In this document: piece by piece, positions 17,942-27,743 of the stretch
How positions within the stretch are numbered: the stretch's first letter is position 1
Layout of the letters: each line of letters opens with the position of its first letter
Origin: Parabacteroides sp. Marseille-P3160
GTDB taxonomy: Bacteria > Bacteroidota > Bacteroidia > Bacteroidales > Tannerellaceae
NCBI RefSeq assembly: GCF_900162725.1
Contig: NZ_LT799418.1
Span: 4,667,897-4,731,896 of the forward strand
Direction: 5' to 3'
DNA: 64,000 bases
Notes under the pieces: generated by a model
What the model was told of the DNA's origin: nothing
The model's input: the letters and a program-made list of their open reading frames with translations, nothing else
Database searches by the model: none
Translations under genes and position numbers: made by a program

Positions 17942-20900
17942 CTTTTTCGCCCTCCACTTCATTTACAGGTTGCGGTTTCTTTTTCCTGAAGATAAACAAT
18001 TCGCCCATGTTTTTCATTTTACGCCGGAAGACAATACCCGCCCCCGTCTCGATGATCTCTCCCTCTAACAGGCTTTCGAAGTTCTTGTTATGGAAAAGTT
18101 TTACGTAACGGGTCCCCCCTTCGTCGAGGCGATATTCAATCGAAGCGTCATCAATAAAGCTCTGATTTTGCTCTACCTCTCTTCCTGTAGAGATTCGTCC
18201 GCCCAGAATGATATTGATCCGGTCATTATAGAATCGCTTGGAGAAACGGAACGAATAATCCGTCCGATCCGAAGCTCCGCTTCCATCATTATAGCTCTCC
18301 ATACCGAACGAGACATCCACCCCTTTCAGGACACTCCCTGCCAGATTGTTGATTTCGCTCTGCAGGAAGCTGTTCAGCGCATTGCCCATATCCAGGCCAC
18401 CGCTGCCACTACTGCCGTCCGCCAGATACATGCCGGTCACCAGCATGGCAATAGCCCGCTTGTTCCGTTCTTCTTCACCCAAGGCCGTAAGTTCATCCTG
18501 AATAGAGATGTCTTCGGGAGCGGCCAATGTAAATTGCAGGGAGAGGTTTTCCATCCGCTGTTTGATTTCAATTCCGGCATCGAAGTTCACCAAACGGGAG
18601 CTTTGCCCGGCCGGAGCCACCGAAACGCGTACCCGTTCGGTTGCTGTTAAGTTTAGATAAGGATCCATCATATCCCCGCTCCAATCCACATAGCTCCCAT
18701 CCTTTATCACTAAATCCTTCGTACCGATTACTGGGAAAGCGTATTTTACATTACCACCGGTCATCGTATACCGCCCGGTCAGGTTCATATCTCCTTGCGG
18801 GGTATACTGGAAGGTGAGGTCGCCGCCTCCCACCAATTCCACCTGGTTGGACTGATCGGCACTTAAATCCGCATTCAGGCGTACTACCGGATCAACATGA
18901 ATGGTCAGCAGTATATCCATACCTCCCACCGAAGCCGACCTATCTCCCCGCCGGAAACGGCTGGTGCTCTGCGGAATCGTATCCTCGAAATAGGTAAAAG
19001 TAACTAATCCGGACAAACGATCCTGCACCGCCAAGGGGGAATCTTTCATTACGTAAGTAACATTCGTACTGCCGAGCACCTCGAGGTTTCCCCTCATTTG
19101 AAGCGCTTCGAGCCGTCCTTTCACGGTTGAATTCAAATTCACCAGCAATTTCCCATAGACCAAGCTCTCGTTCGTCCTTTTGGCATTTAGCAAAAGCATA
19201 TTGTTTGCCGTCAGTTTCAAATCGGCGGTCATACGGTTTAAATTCTGTGCATCAATCGTTCCATCAATAATAAACGGATTATTTCCCTCCGTATTGATCT
19301 TATATTTCCTGAATGTAAATAGGTTATCCTTAATATCAACAGGAATACTGTCGAACCGGACAGTTGTCCCGGCGGGAACCACATACATCGTCGCTGTATC
19401 CATCCGCAGGAAACCATTGATCAGTGGCTTTTCAGTACTTCCGCTGATCGCCATATCCCCCACCAGCGCACCATTCATCCGAGCCATCCCATTCGGGATA
19501 AACGGGCTCACCATCTCCAAAGGTAGATGATGAACCGACAAATTCCCTTCCACCTTGTCATTCTTCCCGGCACTATAAAGGGCGAATAAGGAAGAAACTT
19601 CCGCTTCATCCCGGAACAGATGCACGTCGAACTGGTGCTCCCCGTTTTCCAGCGGGAGATATACAGCCGAGAGCAATATCTCCCCGACGCGTGAACCCTG
19701 ATACATCATGCTGTCGACCGTCAGTCCGCCGGCCACCATGAAAGAAGTTTCCGACGGTTCATAGCGTACCGAAGCGTTCAGGTTACCCTTCATTTCCGGG
19801 AAGCCGGCAAAACCTCTTGATATGGTATCTAGGCTTATCTGGCTTAGTTCCATTTGTAAGGAAACCATTTTACTGCTATCCCGTTCAGTATGGAAAGCCA
19901 GGGAGGCAAAACGTTGTCCCGTCAGCCTGACATCCGCATCCATATCCTTCATCGATCTGAAGTTGAAATAATTATCTTTATTTATGGTAAAAGGCAGGAA
20001 GGCAATGGTCAGATTCTCAGGATAGAGGTGAAAACTAAAGCCGCCCGGTATCTTCGTTGCCCTCACGCCCAACTGCAATCCGGTTTCTCCTTCGCCGTTC
20101 AGGTAAGTCGCTTCCATTTCCCCCCAGCCATATTGGAGCTGCCCTTTCAGATCGACAGTGAAAGGTTCCTGCATACGGAAACGGTTTTTCTTGACATCTC
20201 CGGTAAATCTCAATCCCAATGAATCCTGCCAGACAGCGAGCCGGATGGTATCTATTTTGGTCGTATCATTAATAAAAGAAAACAACGAACTATTCAGTTG
20301 GATTCCGCTTTCCGGAGAGGTAAAGCCTTCGACCGACAGACTGTCGAAGAAGATATGGTTTTCCTGTAGGTAGTTGTAAATCGGATTATCCGTCGAGGCG
20401 CGAACCTGTAGATGCAATTCGGGAAGCAAGGGCCGAAGCGTGGTAAAATCGATCAGAGAATCCCTCTTGAACTGGGTGAAAAGATGGTCGGATGTTTTCG
20501 TCAACTGGTCGACCATCTTCTGTGCATTGGCATTTCCCGTCAGCAGGATGCCAAAGTCGCCGGCATGAAAAGAGAGGCGGGTCGTATCGTCATCGGCACG
20601 CAAATGGAGCGTCAACATTTTGGGCTCATAGGTTTTATCCTGCATCTCCATTTTCCAGTTTCCCAGCGATACATCCAGTTGGTGATTATTCTTCAGGTTG
20701 CTCTTCGCCTCGGAGAAAATCTGGAACGAAGTTGTCAGCGGCATATCCACCCAATGGAATCCCTGAATATCCAATTTCTGCACGTCTGCGATCAGCATCC
20801 CGTCCAATGAATCCTTTCGGAGCGTCCCATCCCACAGAATATCCATGACAGCCAACGGATACAAGCTATGCAAATTCGCTTTCAGCGCATGTTCCTTCAA

Positions 20901-22553
20901 CGAACCCGAGAGGGTAACGTCCGACAACTCGTTGCTCCCATAACGAATGTTGGTCAGTTTTCCATCCACCGTCGCCCAGGTTTTTTTCTTAAACACATCC
21001 AACCCTTTGCCTTCGGCCTGCACCTGGGCAGTTATCCAAAAGAGGGAATCTTTCGGCATAAAATGCACCGGCTCCAGGCTATCCACCTTCAGATCCACTT
21101 TATAACTTTCCAGCGACGTATTGTAGCGCCCTGTCAACTGCACACGTCCATTTCCTTCCTTCAGGAGAAGCGCCGTCTGATAAGCATTCCGTTGGAACGC
21201 CAGCTTTCCCGACAGTTTCATTCCGAAAGGAATCCGGTATGTTTCCCGTATAGAAACAGGCAAGAGCCCTTTAAGGAAGTTCAGGTTACCCCCTTCCGCC
21301 GTCAGGCTGAAATCACCGGAGGTTCTCAGACTATCGTTCAATGCTTTAACAACACCGAATATGTTTAGGCGGAGGACGCCCGGCCAATCTCCTTCAAGCC
21401 GGGCTATATTCAGCCGATTATAATTTCCGTCGACTTTTGCCGAGAGGGTAAGCGGGCGTTCGGGTAGATTTTCCAGGAAATAAGGTTTTAGTTCTCCCGC
21501 CGCCATCAGGATGTCTTCTTTCCCTATTTTAGCGGAAAAAAGTGCAGACAGGACATCCGTCGGTTCCTTATCCAAGGCACTCCAAGGCAAAGCAACTGCA
21601 AGTTCCGCCTCCGAATGGGGAGTCTGTAACGAAAGCCGGGGAATTTGTAATGAAATGCTATCGCTATATACTTCCCCGGCCAGGGAAGTAACTGATAAGC
21701 CGGAACGTTCTTCCAACCGAAACTCCCGGATCGAAGCATTTGCTTCCAATCCGCGATTAAAAATCGAATCGATACGGAAGTTGATATTTTTCAGCCGTAT
21801 ATGCGACACATCCAAACCTTCGGCAGGAGCATGCGTATTAGCATCATAATTTAACAGGGCTGCATCGAGAGTAAGGCGGGAAGCTTCGTAAGTAGAAGAA
21901 GCCAAGTCAACCGTCCCTCCCGCCAGTACGGCTTTATTGATAGCCGTACTTATCTGCATCGAATCGAGAAGAGGCATTTGTAAAGCAAACAAAACATTAT
22001 GAAGGGAGACCTCATCCAGAAGGATTTTCCAATTGAGAGGAGCAGTGGCCGTAGTATCCTTCTGAGTCGTATCCGTAATAATGACTGTCAGGGAGGCATC
22101 CGATAATTCCAGCAAGTTCAACCGGGCTGTTTCTTCGGTTAAGCTAATCCGGTCGGAATAAGCCTTAAAAGTTCCGACAAGCCCTTTAATTTCGATGCCG
22201 TCTATAAATTGTCCGGTATTTACCCTGGCGCCTTTTAAAGTCATACCGGAAAGAGAAATCTCTTTCTTAAGGAGGGGAAGCGGGTGGATGCCGATTCTCA
22301 GGCTTTCCAGCAGAAGCAAAGTATCCGCCGGCGGTGCGATCACTTCCACACCTTTCACTGTCAGGTCCAAAGGAAAAGACAAGCGCACTTTTTCAATGTC
22401 GATTTTCATTTGAGACACTTCCGAAGCGTAAGTGGTGGCTTTCTTAACCGCATAATTCTGAATAGCGGGTATATACAAAAGGACAGAGACAAGAAGCACC
22501 AATCCTATCGGCGCCAATCCTATAATCACAATCCACTTTAACCACCTCTTCAT
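17934..22553 (-). CDS. tamB: Translocation and assembly module protein TamB
   Basis: A 1539-residue envelope protein with one N-terminal membrane anchor (IVIIGLAPIGLVLLVSVLLY), a very long beta-rich middle of the AsmA/TamB type, and a C-terminal DUF490/TamB domain (VELVGGGDLTFQYTP, GRYTMTGGNVKYAFP, RISTGREVEQNQSF). TamB spans the periplasm as a beta-taco groove and works with an Omp85 partner, here the adjacent tamL, in outer-membrane protein or phospholipid transport. The length is close to other Bacteroidetes TamB proteins. The start at 22553 is directly before the membrane anchor. Confidence 0.9.
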   Translation of the reverse strand: MKRWLKWIVIIGLAPIGLVLLVSVLLYIPAIQNYAVKKATTYASEVSQMKIDIEKVRLSFPLDLTVKGVEVIAPPADTLLLLESLRIGIHPLPLLKKEISLSGMTLKGARVNTGQFIDGIEIKGLVGTFKAYSDRISLTEETARLNLLELSDASLTVIITDTTQKDTTATAPLNWKILLDEVSLHNVLFALQMPLLDSMQISTAINKAVLAGGTVDLASSTYEASRLTLDAALLNYDANTHAPAEGLDVSHIRLKNINFRIDSIFNRGLEANASIREFRLEERSGLSVTSLAGEVYSDSISLQIPRLSLQTPHSEAELAVALPWSALDKEPTDVLSALFSAKIGKEDILMAAGELKPYFLENLPERPLTLSAKVDGNYNRLNIARLEGDWPGVLRLNIFGVVKALNDSLRTSGDFSLTAEGGNLNFLKGLLPVSIRETYRIPFGMKLSGKLAFQRNAYQTALLLKEGNGRVQLTGRYNTSLESYKVDLKVDSLEPVHFMPKDSLFWITAQVQAEGKGLDVFKKKTWATVDGKLTNIRYGSNELSDVTLSGSLKEHALKANLHSLYPLAVMDILWDGTLRKDSLDGMLIADVQKLDIQGFHWVDMPLTTSFQIFSEAKSNLKNNHQLDVSLGNWKMEMQDKTYEPKMLTLHLRADDDTTRLSFHAGDFGILLTGNANAQKMVDQLTKTSDHLFTQFKRDSLIDFTTLRPLLPELHLQVRASTDNPIYNYLQENHIFFDSLSVEGFTSPESGIQLNSSLFSFINDTTKIDTIRLAVWQDSLGLRFTGDVKKNRFRMQEPFTVDLKGQLQYGWGEMEATYLNGEGETGLQLGVRATKIPGGFSFHLYPENLTIAFLPFTINKDNYFNFRSMKDMDADVRLTGQRFASLAFHTERDSSKMVSLQMELSQISLDTISRGFAGFPEMKGNLNASVRYEPSETSFMVAGGLTVDSMMYQGSRVGEILLSAVYLPLENGEHQFDVHLFRDEAEVSSLFALYSAGKNDKVEGNLSVHHLPLEMVSPFIPNGMARMNGALVGDMAISGSTEKPLINGFLRMDTATMYVVPAGTTVRFDSIPVDIKDNLFTFRKYKINTEGNNPFIIDGTIDAQNLNRMTADLKLTANNMLLLNAKRTNESLVYGKLLVNLNSTVKGRLEALQMRGNLEVLGSTNVTYVMKDSPLAVQDRLSGLVTFTYFEDTIPQSTSRFRRGDRSASVGGMDILLTIHVDPVVRLNADLSADQSNQVELVGGGDLTFQYTPQGDMNLTGRYTMTGGNVKYAFPVIGTKDLVIKDGSYVDWSGDMMDPYLNLTATERVRVSVAPAGQSSRLVNFDAGIEIKQRMENLSLQFTLAAPEDISIQDELTALGEEERNKRAIAMLVTGMYLADGSSGSGGLDMGNALNSFLQSEINNLAGSVLKGVDVSFGMESYNDGSGASDRTDYSFRFSKRFYNDRINIILGGRISTGREVEQNQSFIDDASIEYRLDEGGTRYVKLFHNKNFESLLEGEIIETGAGIVFRRKMKNMGELFIFRKKKPQPVNEVEGEKDE

Positions 22554-22653
22554 CTTATTATAATTTTTTACTCCTCCCTTCCCGCTATTTCATTCGCATA
22601 AAACAAGCCCATCCACCCTTTACTAATTCATAACAATTACAGACCGCTTTATG

Positions 22654-23922
22654 TTATTTCAGTTTTTTCAGGTTGACCTCGGGGCGTTTTCCGGTTTTAG
22701 TACGGTGAAAGAGGCTTCCATATGGGGTATTATCATCAAAAAAACCGCAATTATGCAGGAAAAAACTGTTCTTTGACTCGTCAATTCCTCCCGAATAGTC
22801 CATTCTCACTTTTGCCCGGGCCGTATTATCGTATGTAAAACGTCCCTCGGTTATTTCGGCCCATTTCCCCTTGGCTGTTACCACCCATTGATTGGAGAAA
22901 TAAACTTTACGTTCGATATATCCCTGCTCCTTATTAAAGTTTTCAAGAAACGAATGCGCATTTTTATACCATGTTTGAGTTAAAGGGCGAAGAAAGCTGG
23001 CGATCATGCGCCAATTATTTTCATCAGGCGAAAAGAAATAGGCCGTATATTCAGTATTTCCCTTTTTATCGGGGCGTACACGGGTTATAAACCGATAAGT
23101 GACCCCCGCCTTCCACATATAACGGAGAAAACTCTGTCCCCCGGACCCTTCATTGCCGAATTCACCGATATGAACATCTTTTCCTTTTCCCAGAACTTTG
23201 ATCCTTTGGTCTTCGGGTATCACTTTCGGATCATCGGTAGCAAAAGGGCTCCATACCGAAAAAAGGATCCTTCTTTCTTTTTCCGAATTAACTTGTATGC
23301 CGCAATATCCTTCACCGAAACCATTCACCATAAAGTAACTGCCTACCACGTCTTCACCTTCGGGTACGGTTACTTCATTATAAAAATATTCCACATCTTC
23401 ATCCGGAAAGGTATACTTCATATGAACCGAAGGCCCTCGGCGCCCCCAATAGGTAGAAAAGTCATGTATGTAATTGAGGGGTTCTTCAACAACAGAGCCA
23501 TCGATTATCCAATCCGATACAACAGCAAAATATTCGTCCGTTTTACTTATTCCCTGCAGGTCGACCCTTACATATCCGGGGCGTTCGATCAGGATATGGT
23601 TGGCAACGGGAATAATAGCCCACTCGGAACTCTCCAGCGTGAGTGGATAAACATCCCCCTGTATGGTAACGTTGATACGGGACTCTTTTGATAAAGATTT
23701 CACGCGTAATGACAGGTTTAAACTACCGGACTTGTTTACTTTAAACCATGAAGAGATCACGCTGGATGACTCTTTCCAATCTTCAACTCCGTTATCCGTA
23801 ATTTGTGCACCCTCCTTGCCCTCCGTTACGTAGGCATTGCCCGAAAAAGAGATAGTAATGGGAGCGGCACTCAGACTTATTATCACATTGATTAACAACG
23901 CCAGTAATGTAATTTTTCTCAT
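22654..23922 (-). CDS. Secreted DUF3472 domain protein
   Basis: A 422-residue exported protein with signal peptide MRKITLLALLINVIISLSAA. The N-terminal part (about 20-150) resembles the DUF5077 carbohydrate-binding-like module, and the middle has the DUF3472 signature around GPSVHMKYTFPDED, GYCGIQVNSE and GGQSFLRYMWKAG. The family is common in gut Bacteroidetes and is often near glycan-degradation genes, but its activity is not established. It stands alone, 100 bp upstream of tamB on the same strand. A -7-like TATTTTTG lies at 24017-24010 without a clear -33. Confidence 0.75.
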   Translation of the reverse strand: MRKITLLALLINVIISLSAAPITISFSGNAYVTEGKEGAQITDNGVEDWKESSSVISSWFKVNKSGSLNLSLRVKSLSKESRINVTIQGDVYPLTLESSEWAIIPVANHILIERPGYVRVDLQGISKTDEYFAVVSDWIIDGSVVEEPLNYIHDFSTYWGRRGPSVHMKYTFPDEDVEYFYNEVTVPEGEDVVGSYFMVNGFGEGYCGIQVNSEKERRILFSVWSPFATDDPKVIPEDQRIKVLGKGKDVHIGEFGNEGSGGQSFLRYMWKAGVTYRFITRVRPDKKGNTEYTAYFFSPDENNWRMIASFLRPLTQTWYKNAHSFLENFNKEQGYIERKVYFSNQWVVTAKGKWAEITEGRFTYDNTARAKVRMDYSGGIDESKNSFFLHNCGFFDDNTPYGSLFHRTKTGKRPEVNLKKLK

Positions 23923-24130
23923 TTTTCTCTATCTTTTAGGAGTCGGAATCACTTGCCTAGCTAATCTCTAAAATCGAAAGATACAATCCTCCTCTATTCT
24001 TCTTGCTTTCAAAAATACATTTTTTTATTCTAAAGACATCGGTAAACGGTTCCTTTACTTCAAAAATCAATTGTTTTTTTATATTTAGAGGCTGCCGGAT
24101 ACTTCGTGTTCACAGTTATTTGTATAGAAA

Positions 24131-24218
24131 AAATTCAGTTAACTCATTATGAAAATTCAGTTGACTGAATTCTTTCATTCAGTTAACTGGTTGCATTTAT
24201 TCAGGCAACTGAATTTTC
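24131..24218. repeat. Tandem units with ATTCAGTTRACT core
   Basis: Four units carry ATTCAGTTAACT, ATTCAGTTGACTGAAT, ATTCAGTTAACTGG and ATTCAGGCAACTGAAT at intervals of about 22-27 bases. Arms AATTCAGT (24154-24161) and ACTGAATT (24164-24171) form an inverted repeat. The layout (short AT-rich spacers such as TCATTATGAAA between palindromic cores) is like the repeats at 5772 and 47329, but the core letters differ. Confidence 0.65.
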
Positions 24219-24530
24219 AATTCAAGGAAGGTGCGGATAAATCTCTATTCAGCAACTGCAACATTACACATTAAACCTGATCCCTACGGGAAGGTCTACC
24301 CGGACCGTCCGGTAACCCCAGTCGACAGCCAGACCGAATTTAACTGGTTTGAAAACCTTTGGTTTTTATCTTTTGGATTTCTTGTTGATTCTAAAAAGAC
24401 AAAGCGTACGTCGGCCAAAGGTGGAAACAGGGCTAAAAAGCCCATGGATTTGCAATCTGTCATTAAATCTTTTTATTTAATTGGTGGAATCAAAAAATAT
24501 TTAGTTTAATTTGTAGTCGGAACAAATCCA

Positions 24531-24548
24531 TAAGAACAATTGTTCTTA
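24531..24548 (+). promoter_or_regulatory. Perfect 18-bp palindrome just before the DUF349 gene
   Basis: TAAGAACAA followed directly by its exact complement TTGTTCTTA, ending seven bases before the ATG at 24556 (and 22 before the ATG at 24571). It could be an operator for a dimeric regulator, or a hairpin in the mRNA that covers the translation start. No T-run follows, so it is not a terminator. Confidence 0.5.
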
Positions 24549-24555
24549 TAGTTAA

Positions 24556-26463
24556 ATGCGATTGAATATGATGGACTCTCATGAAACTAATTTACCACCG
24601 GAAGAAACCGGTAAGTTAGAAGAAACTCAGGCTCCGGTAAATGGCACAAACCCGGAAAACGAAAGCAAAGCTGATACTGCGGAACACGAAGTGATTGAAA
24701 TGGCTAAGGAAGAAACAACGCCGCTGGTAGAATCGGTAGCACCCACACCTACACCCCAAATTGCAACAAAGCAGGAAATTGTAAACAAGCTAAAAGCACT
24801 TGCCGAAAAAGTGGAGGAATCCTCACGCAGTGAAGTGGATTCTCTTAAACAGGCCTTCTATAAACTTCATAGGGCAGAAGTGGAAGAACAAAAGAAAGAG
24901 TTTCTGGAGAACGGAGGGGTTGAAAGTGAATTTATTCCTTCTGAAGATGAAATCGAATCGCAGGTAAAAGAGTTATTGAACGTAATCAAGGAGAAAAAAG
25001 CCAACCTGACCGCTGAAGAAGAACGGCAGAGAGAGGCGAACTATGCACTGAAACTCCAACTGATAGACCAATTAAAAGCGTTGATCAATAGTCAGGAGGA
25101 TTTCAACAAGCTGTACAATGAATTTAAGAGCATCCAGGCCAAGTGGAAAGAAACCAAGCAGGTTCCGCAAGAACATGCCAAAGAGTTGTGGAAAGAATAC
25201 CAGCTCTATACCGAACAATTCTATGATATTATCAAAATAAACAACCAGTTCCGCGATTATGATTTCAAAAAAAACCTGGAACTGAAAACGGCGCTTTGCG
25301 AAACGGTAGAGAGGCTGGATGAAGAACCGGATGTCATTTCCGCATTCCACCAATTACAGAAATTGCATGGCCAATGGCGCGAAATCGGGCCGGTAGCCAA
25401 AGAGATACGGGAAGATATATGGAACCGATTCAAGGCGGCTTCTTCCATCATCAATAAAAAGCACCAAGCTCATTTCGACAAATTAAAGGAAAGGGAACAG
25501 GAAAACCTGGAGGAAAAGACGGCGATCTGCGAACAGATCGAAGCGATCGACTATGATTCCCTGAAAAGCTTTAAGGACTGGGACAGCAAGACGAAAGAGA
25601 TCATCGGATTACAGGATAAATGGAAGACGATCGGCTATGCTCCCAAGAGACAGAACATAAAGATATTCGAGCGCTTCCGTGCGGCATATGACTTCTATTT
25701 CAGCAAGAAAGCGGCCTTCTATAAATCCATCAAGGAAGATATGGAAAGGAATATGGAACAGAAGAAGGTGCTCTGCGAAAAGGCCGAACAGCTGAAAGAC
25801 AGTACGGATTGGAAAAAGGCGACCGAACAGTTCATTGCGCTGCAAAACGAATGGAAAACAATCGGACCGGTGGCGCGCAAGTATTCGGATACGATATGGA
25901 AACGATTCATTACTGCCTGCGACTATTTCTTCGAACAGAAGAACAAGGTCTTTGCCTCCCATAAGTCGGAAGAGCAGGAGAACCTAACGGCCAAAAAGGA
26001 ACTGATCGACAAAATCATCAATCTGGACGTAACAACAAATACAAGCGAGGCACTGGAAACATTGAAAGAATATATCGCCGAATGGAATGCCATCGGATTT
26101 GTTCCGTTCAAGGAAAAGGATAAAATATACAAGGTCTTCCATGCCGAGGTAGATAAGAAGTTCGAGGCGCTGAACATCGATCGGGGCGAACGCAAGATAC
26201 AGCAGTTCCGATCCAACCTCAGCGGGCTGGGCGAACAGGGCAGGGGAAAGATCCTGAACGAACGGGATCGGCTGATGCGCACCTACGAGCGGATGAAAAA
26301 CGAGTTGCAGACGTATGAAAACAACATCGGATTCCTGAGTATCTCTTCCAAAGGCGGAGGAGGATTGGTCAAAGAGATGGAACACAAAATCGAAAAGCTT
26401 AAAAAAGATATGGAACTGGTGGTACAGAAAATCAATGCCATCGATGAAAATTTAGAACAATAG
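24556..26463 (+). CDS. DUF349 repeat protein, coiled-coil rich
   Basis: A 635-residue cytoplasmic protein with an acidic, low-complexity N terminus (about 1-75) and then five DUF349 repeats of about 70-75 residues. Each has a core like W(K/R)xIGxVxxxxxxxIWxRF: KWKETKQVP, QWREIGPVA, KWKTIGYAP, EWKTIGPVA and EWNAIGFVP. The end is a charged coiled coil. ATGs at 24568 and 24571 are alternative starts. DUF349 proteins are widespread in Bacteroidetes and Actinobacteria with no settled function. It is followed by a hairpin terminator at 26481-26513. Confidence 0.88.
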   Translation: MRLNMMDSHETNLPPEETGKLEETQAPVNGTNPENESKADTAEHEVIEMAKEETTPLVESVAPTPTPQIATKQEIVNKLKALAEKVEESSRSEVDSLKQAFYKLHRAEVEEQKKEFLENGGVESEFIPSEDEIESQVKELLNVIKEKKANLTAEEERQREANYALKLQLIDQLKALINSQEDFNKLYNEFKSIQAKWKETKQVPQEHAKELWKEYQLYTEQFYDIIKINNQFRDYDFKKNLELKTALCETVERLDEEPDVISAFHQLQKLHGQWREIGPVAKEIREDIWNRFKAASSIINKKHQAHFDKLKEREQENLEEKTAICEQIEAIDYDSLKSFKDWDSKTKEIIGLQDKWKTIGYAPKRQNIKIFERFRAAYDFYFSKKAAFYKSIKEDMERNMEQKKVLCEKAEQLKDSTDWKKATEQFIALQNEWKTIGPVARKYSDTIWKRFITACDYFFEQKNKVFASHKSEEQENLTAKKELIDKIINLDVTTNTSEALETLKEYIAEWNAIGFVPFKEKDKIYKVFHAEVDKKFEALNIDRGERKIQQFRSNLSGLGEQGRGKILNERDRLMRTYERMKNELQTYENNIGFLSISSKGGGGLVKEMEHKIEKLKKDMELVVQKINAIDENLEQ

Positions 26464-26480
26464 TAACTTAATCAATAAAG

Positions 26481-26513
26481 AAGCTATCTCATAACGGAAG
26501 GTAGCTTTTTTAT
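26481..26513 (+). terminator. Rho-independent terminator after the DUF349 gene
   Basis: Arms AAGCTATCT (26481-26489) and AGGTAGCTT (26499-26507), with one mismatch or wobble, lead into a T-run at 26506-26511. It lies between the DUF349 gene stop and the ATG at 26524, so the next gene may need its own promoter or read-through. Confidence 0.75.
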
Positions 26514-26523
26514 TTCTTGTCCT

Positions 26524-27735
26524 ATGCCCAAATTGCATTTCTTCAATCCGGGACATGAAACGGCAATCTTAGATGGTTCGCCGAATTATACACCGACCCA
26601 GACGGTACGGTCGATGACACATGAATTGGCTTTACTTCCAGCCTGGTATGCCGATTCGGAAGATTATATTTTCATGGAAGAGAAGGCCTCTCCCCTTTTT
26701 CTTTCTTCGTTGACTAAGACATGGGGGATGACATTTCCTAAACCTGTATACAAAGAAAACCTGCTCCGCGGACAAAATCCTTTTCCAACCCCCGTCCAAG
26801 CAATGCCCTGGGGTATCTCTCCCCAAAGCGTTTCCTTGTTCGAACGCCTGAATCATGAATCGATCCTCCCTCCACTTTGGAAAGAGGAATACCGGACGCT
26901 GACCGGGCGTCAAACAGCAGCGGACTGTCTCGACAAAATAAAGGAAATATTACCTCTTGCCCAAGAGATTTCTACTCCGCGTTTTAGTAGTACGGAACAA
27001 GAAGTGGAAGAATATTTACGGCTTCACCGCCCTCCTTTTCTGCTAAAAACGCCCTACTCCAGTTCAGGAAGAGGTTTGCTATGGATTGAGAACCAAACGC
27101 TAAATGAAAAAGAACGGATTTGGCTTCGGGGGGCCTTCCGCAAACAAGGTTCGGTCAGCATCGAACCGGTACTGAAAAAAAGGAATGACTTTGCCATGGA
27201 GTTCTATTCTGACGGGAAAGGAAATGTATCCTACGAAGGCCTGTCTTTAATGGGAAACAATAGCAAAGGAAAATTTCAGAATTGTGCGTTGGGTACGGAA
27301 GCGGAAATGGAAAGCGCTTTGCTTTTCAACACAGCATTTACTCCTCTTGATTTGCAAAAGACCCGGGAGGCGGTTATGGCCGTCATGCGCTCCGCCCTAG
27401 CCTCCGTCTATGAGGGATATTTCGGTGTGGATATGCTTTTATATGTCAATGAGGACGGGATTATGCGGATTCATCCGCTGGTGGAAATCAACCTTCGCTA
27501 TACAATGGGATTGGTAGCTCTTCAAATCAGCCGGAAACATCTCAAAGAGAAAAGGGGAATAGGAAACTTTAGCATCGAATATTTCAGCCACCGGGGCGAT
27601 GCGCTCTATAATCATAAAATCAGGGGAAAAGCCTATCCCTTGGAAATGGAAGGAAACCGGATCGTCTCCGGTTATCTCTCGCTCTGCCCTGTCCGCCAAG
27701 ACACGCATTATCTGGCCTCCATCGTGCTCATGTAG
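26524..27735 (+). CDS. Uncharacterised ATP-grasp-like protein
   Basis: A 403-residue cytoplasmic protein without a signal peptide. I do not recognise a named family. The middle has PFLLKTPYSSSGRGLLWI (about 174-191), which resembles the ATP-grasp lysine and glycine-rich loop, and later GVDMLLYVNEDG and HPLVEINLRYTMG (about 320-333), which resembles the metal-binding EIN-R segment. An ATP-dependent ligase or carboxylate-amine type reaction is therefore inferred. The N terminus MPKLHFFNPGHETAI is distinctive (NPGHE) and may be the start of the pre-ATP-grasp domain. It is convergent with folE, eight bases apart. Confidence 0.6.
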   Translation: MPKLHFFNPGHETAILDGSPNYTPTQTVRSMTHELALLPAWYADSEDYIFMEEKASPLFLSSLTKTWGMTFPKPVYKENLLRGQNPFPTPVQAMPWGISPQSVSLFERLNHESILPPLWKEEYRTLTGRQTAADCLDKIKEILPLAQEISTPRFSSTEQEVEEYLRLHRPPFLLKTPYSSSGRGLLWIENQTLNEKERIWLRGAFRKQGSVSIEPVLKKRNDFAMEFYSDGKGNVSYEGLSLMGNNSKGKFQNCALGTEAEMESALLFNTAFTPLDLQKTREAVMAVMRSALASVYEGYFGVDMLLYVNEDGIMRIHPLVEINLRYTMGLVALQISRKHLKEKRGIGNFSIEYFSHRGDALYNHKIRGKAYPLEMEGNRIVSGYLSLCPVRQDTHYLASIVLM

Positions 27736-27743
27736 GGAAGGAA

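Larger units (their letters stand above)
23923..24555. other. 633-bp divergent intergenic region
   Basis: Between the DUF3472 gene (minus) and the DUF349 gene (plus). It contains the tandem/palindromic repeat at 24131-24218, a hairpin around 24297-24314 (arms ACCCGGA and TCCGGT), a GGGC/GCCC hairpin near 24431-24444, and the perfect 18-bp palindrome at 24531-24548. A GTG-started frame at 24231-24509 lacks protein-like character, and I do not call it. The long leader before the DUF349 gene may hold its regulation. Confidence 0.55.

Noticed and set aside
24231-24509. A 92-codon plus-strand frame before the DUF349 gene
   Set aside because: GTG start without a ribosome binding site, crosses two hairpins, and its composition is not protein-like; treated as leader or intergenic sequence.
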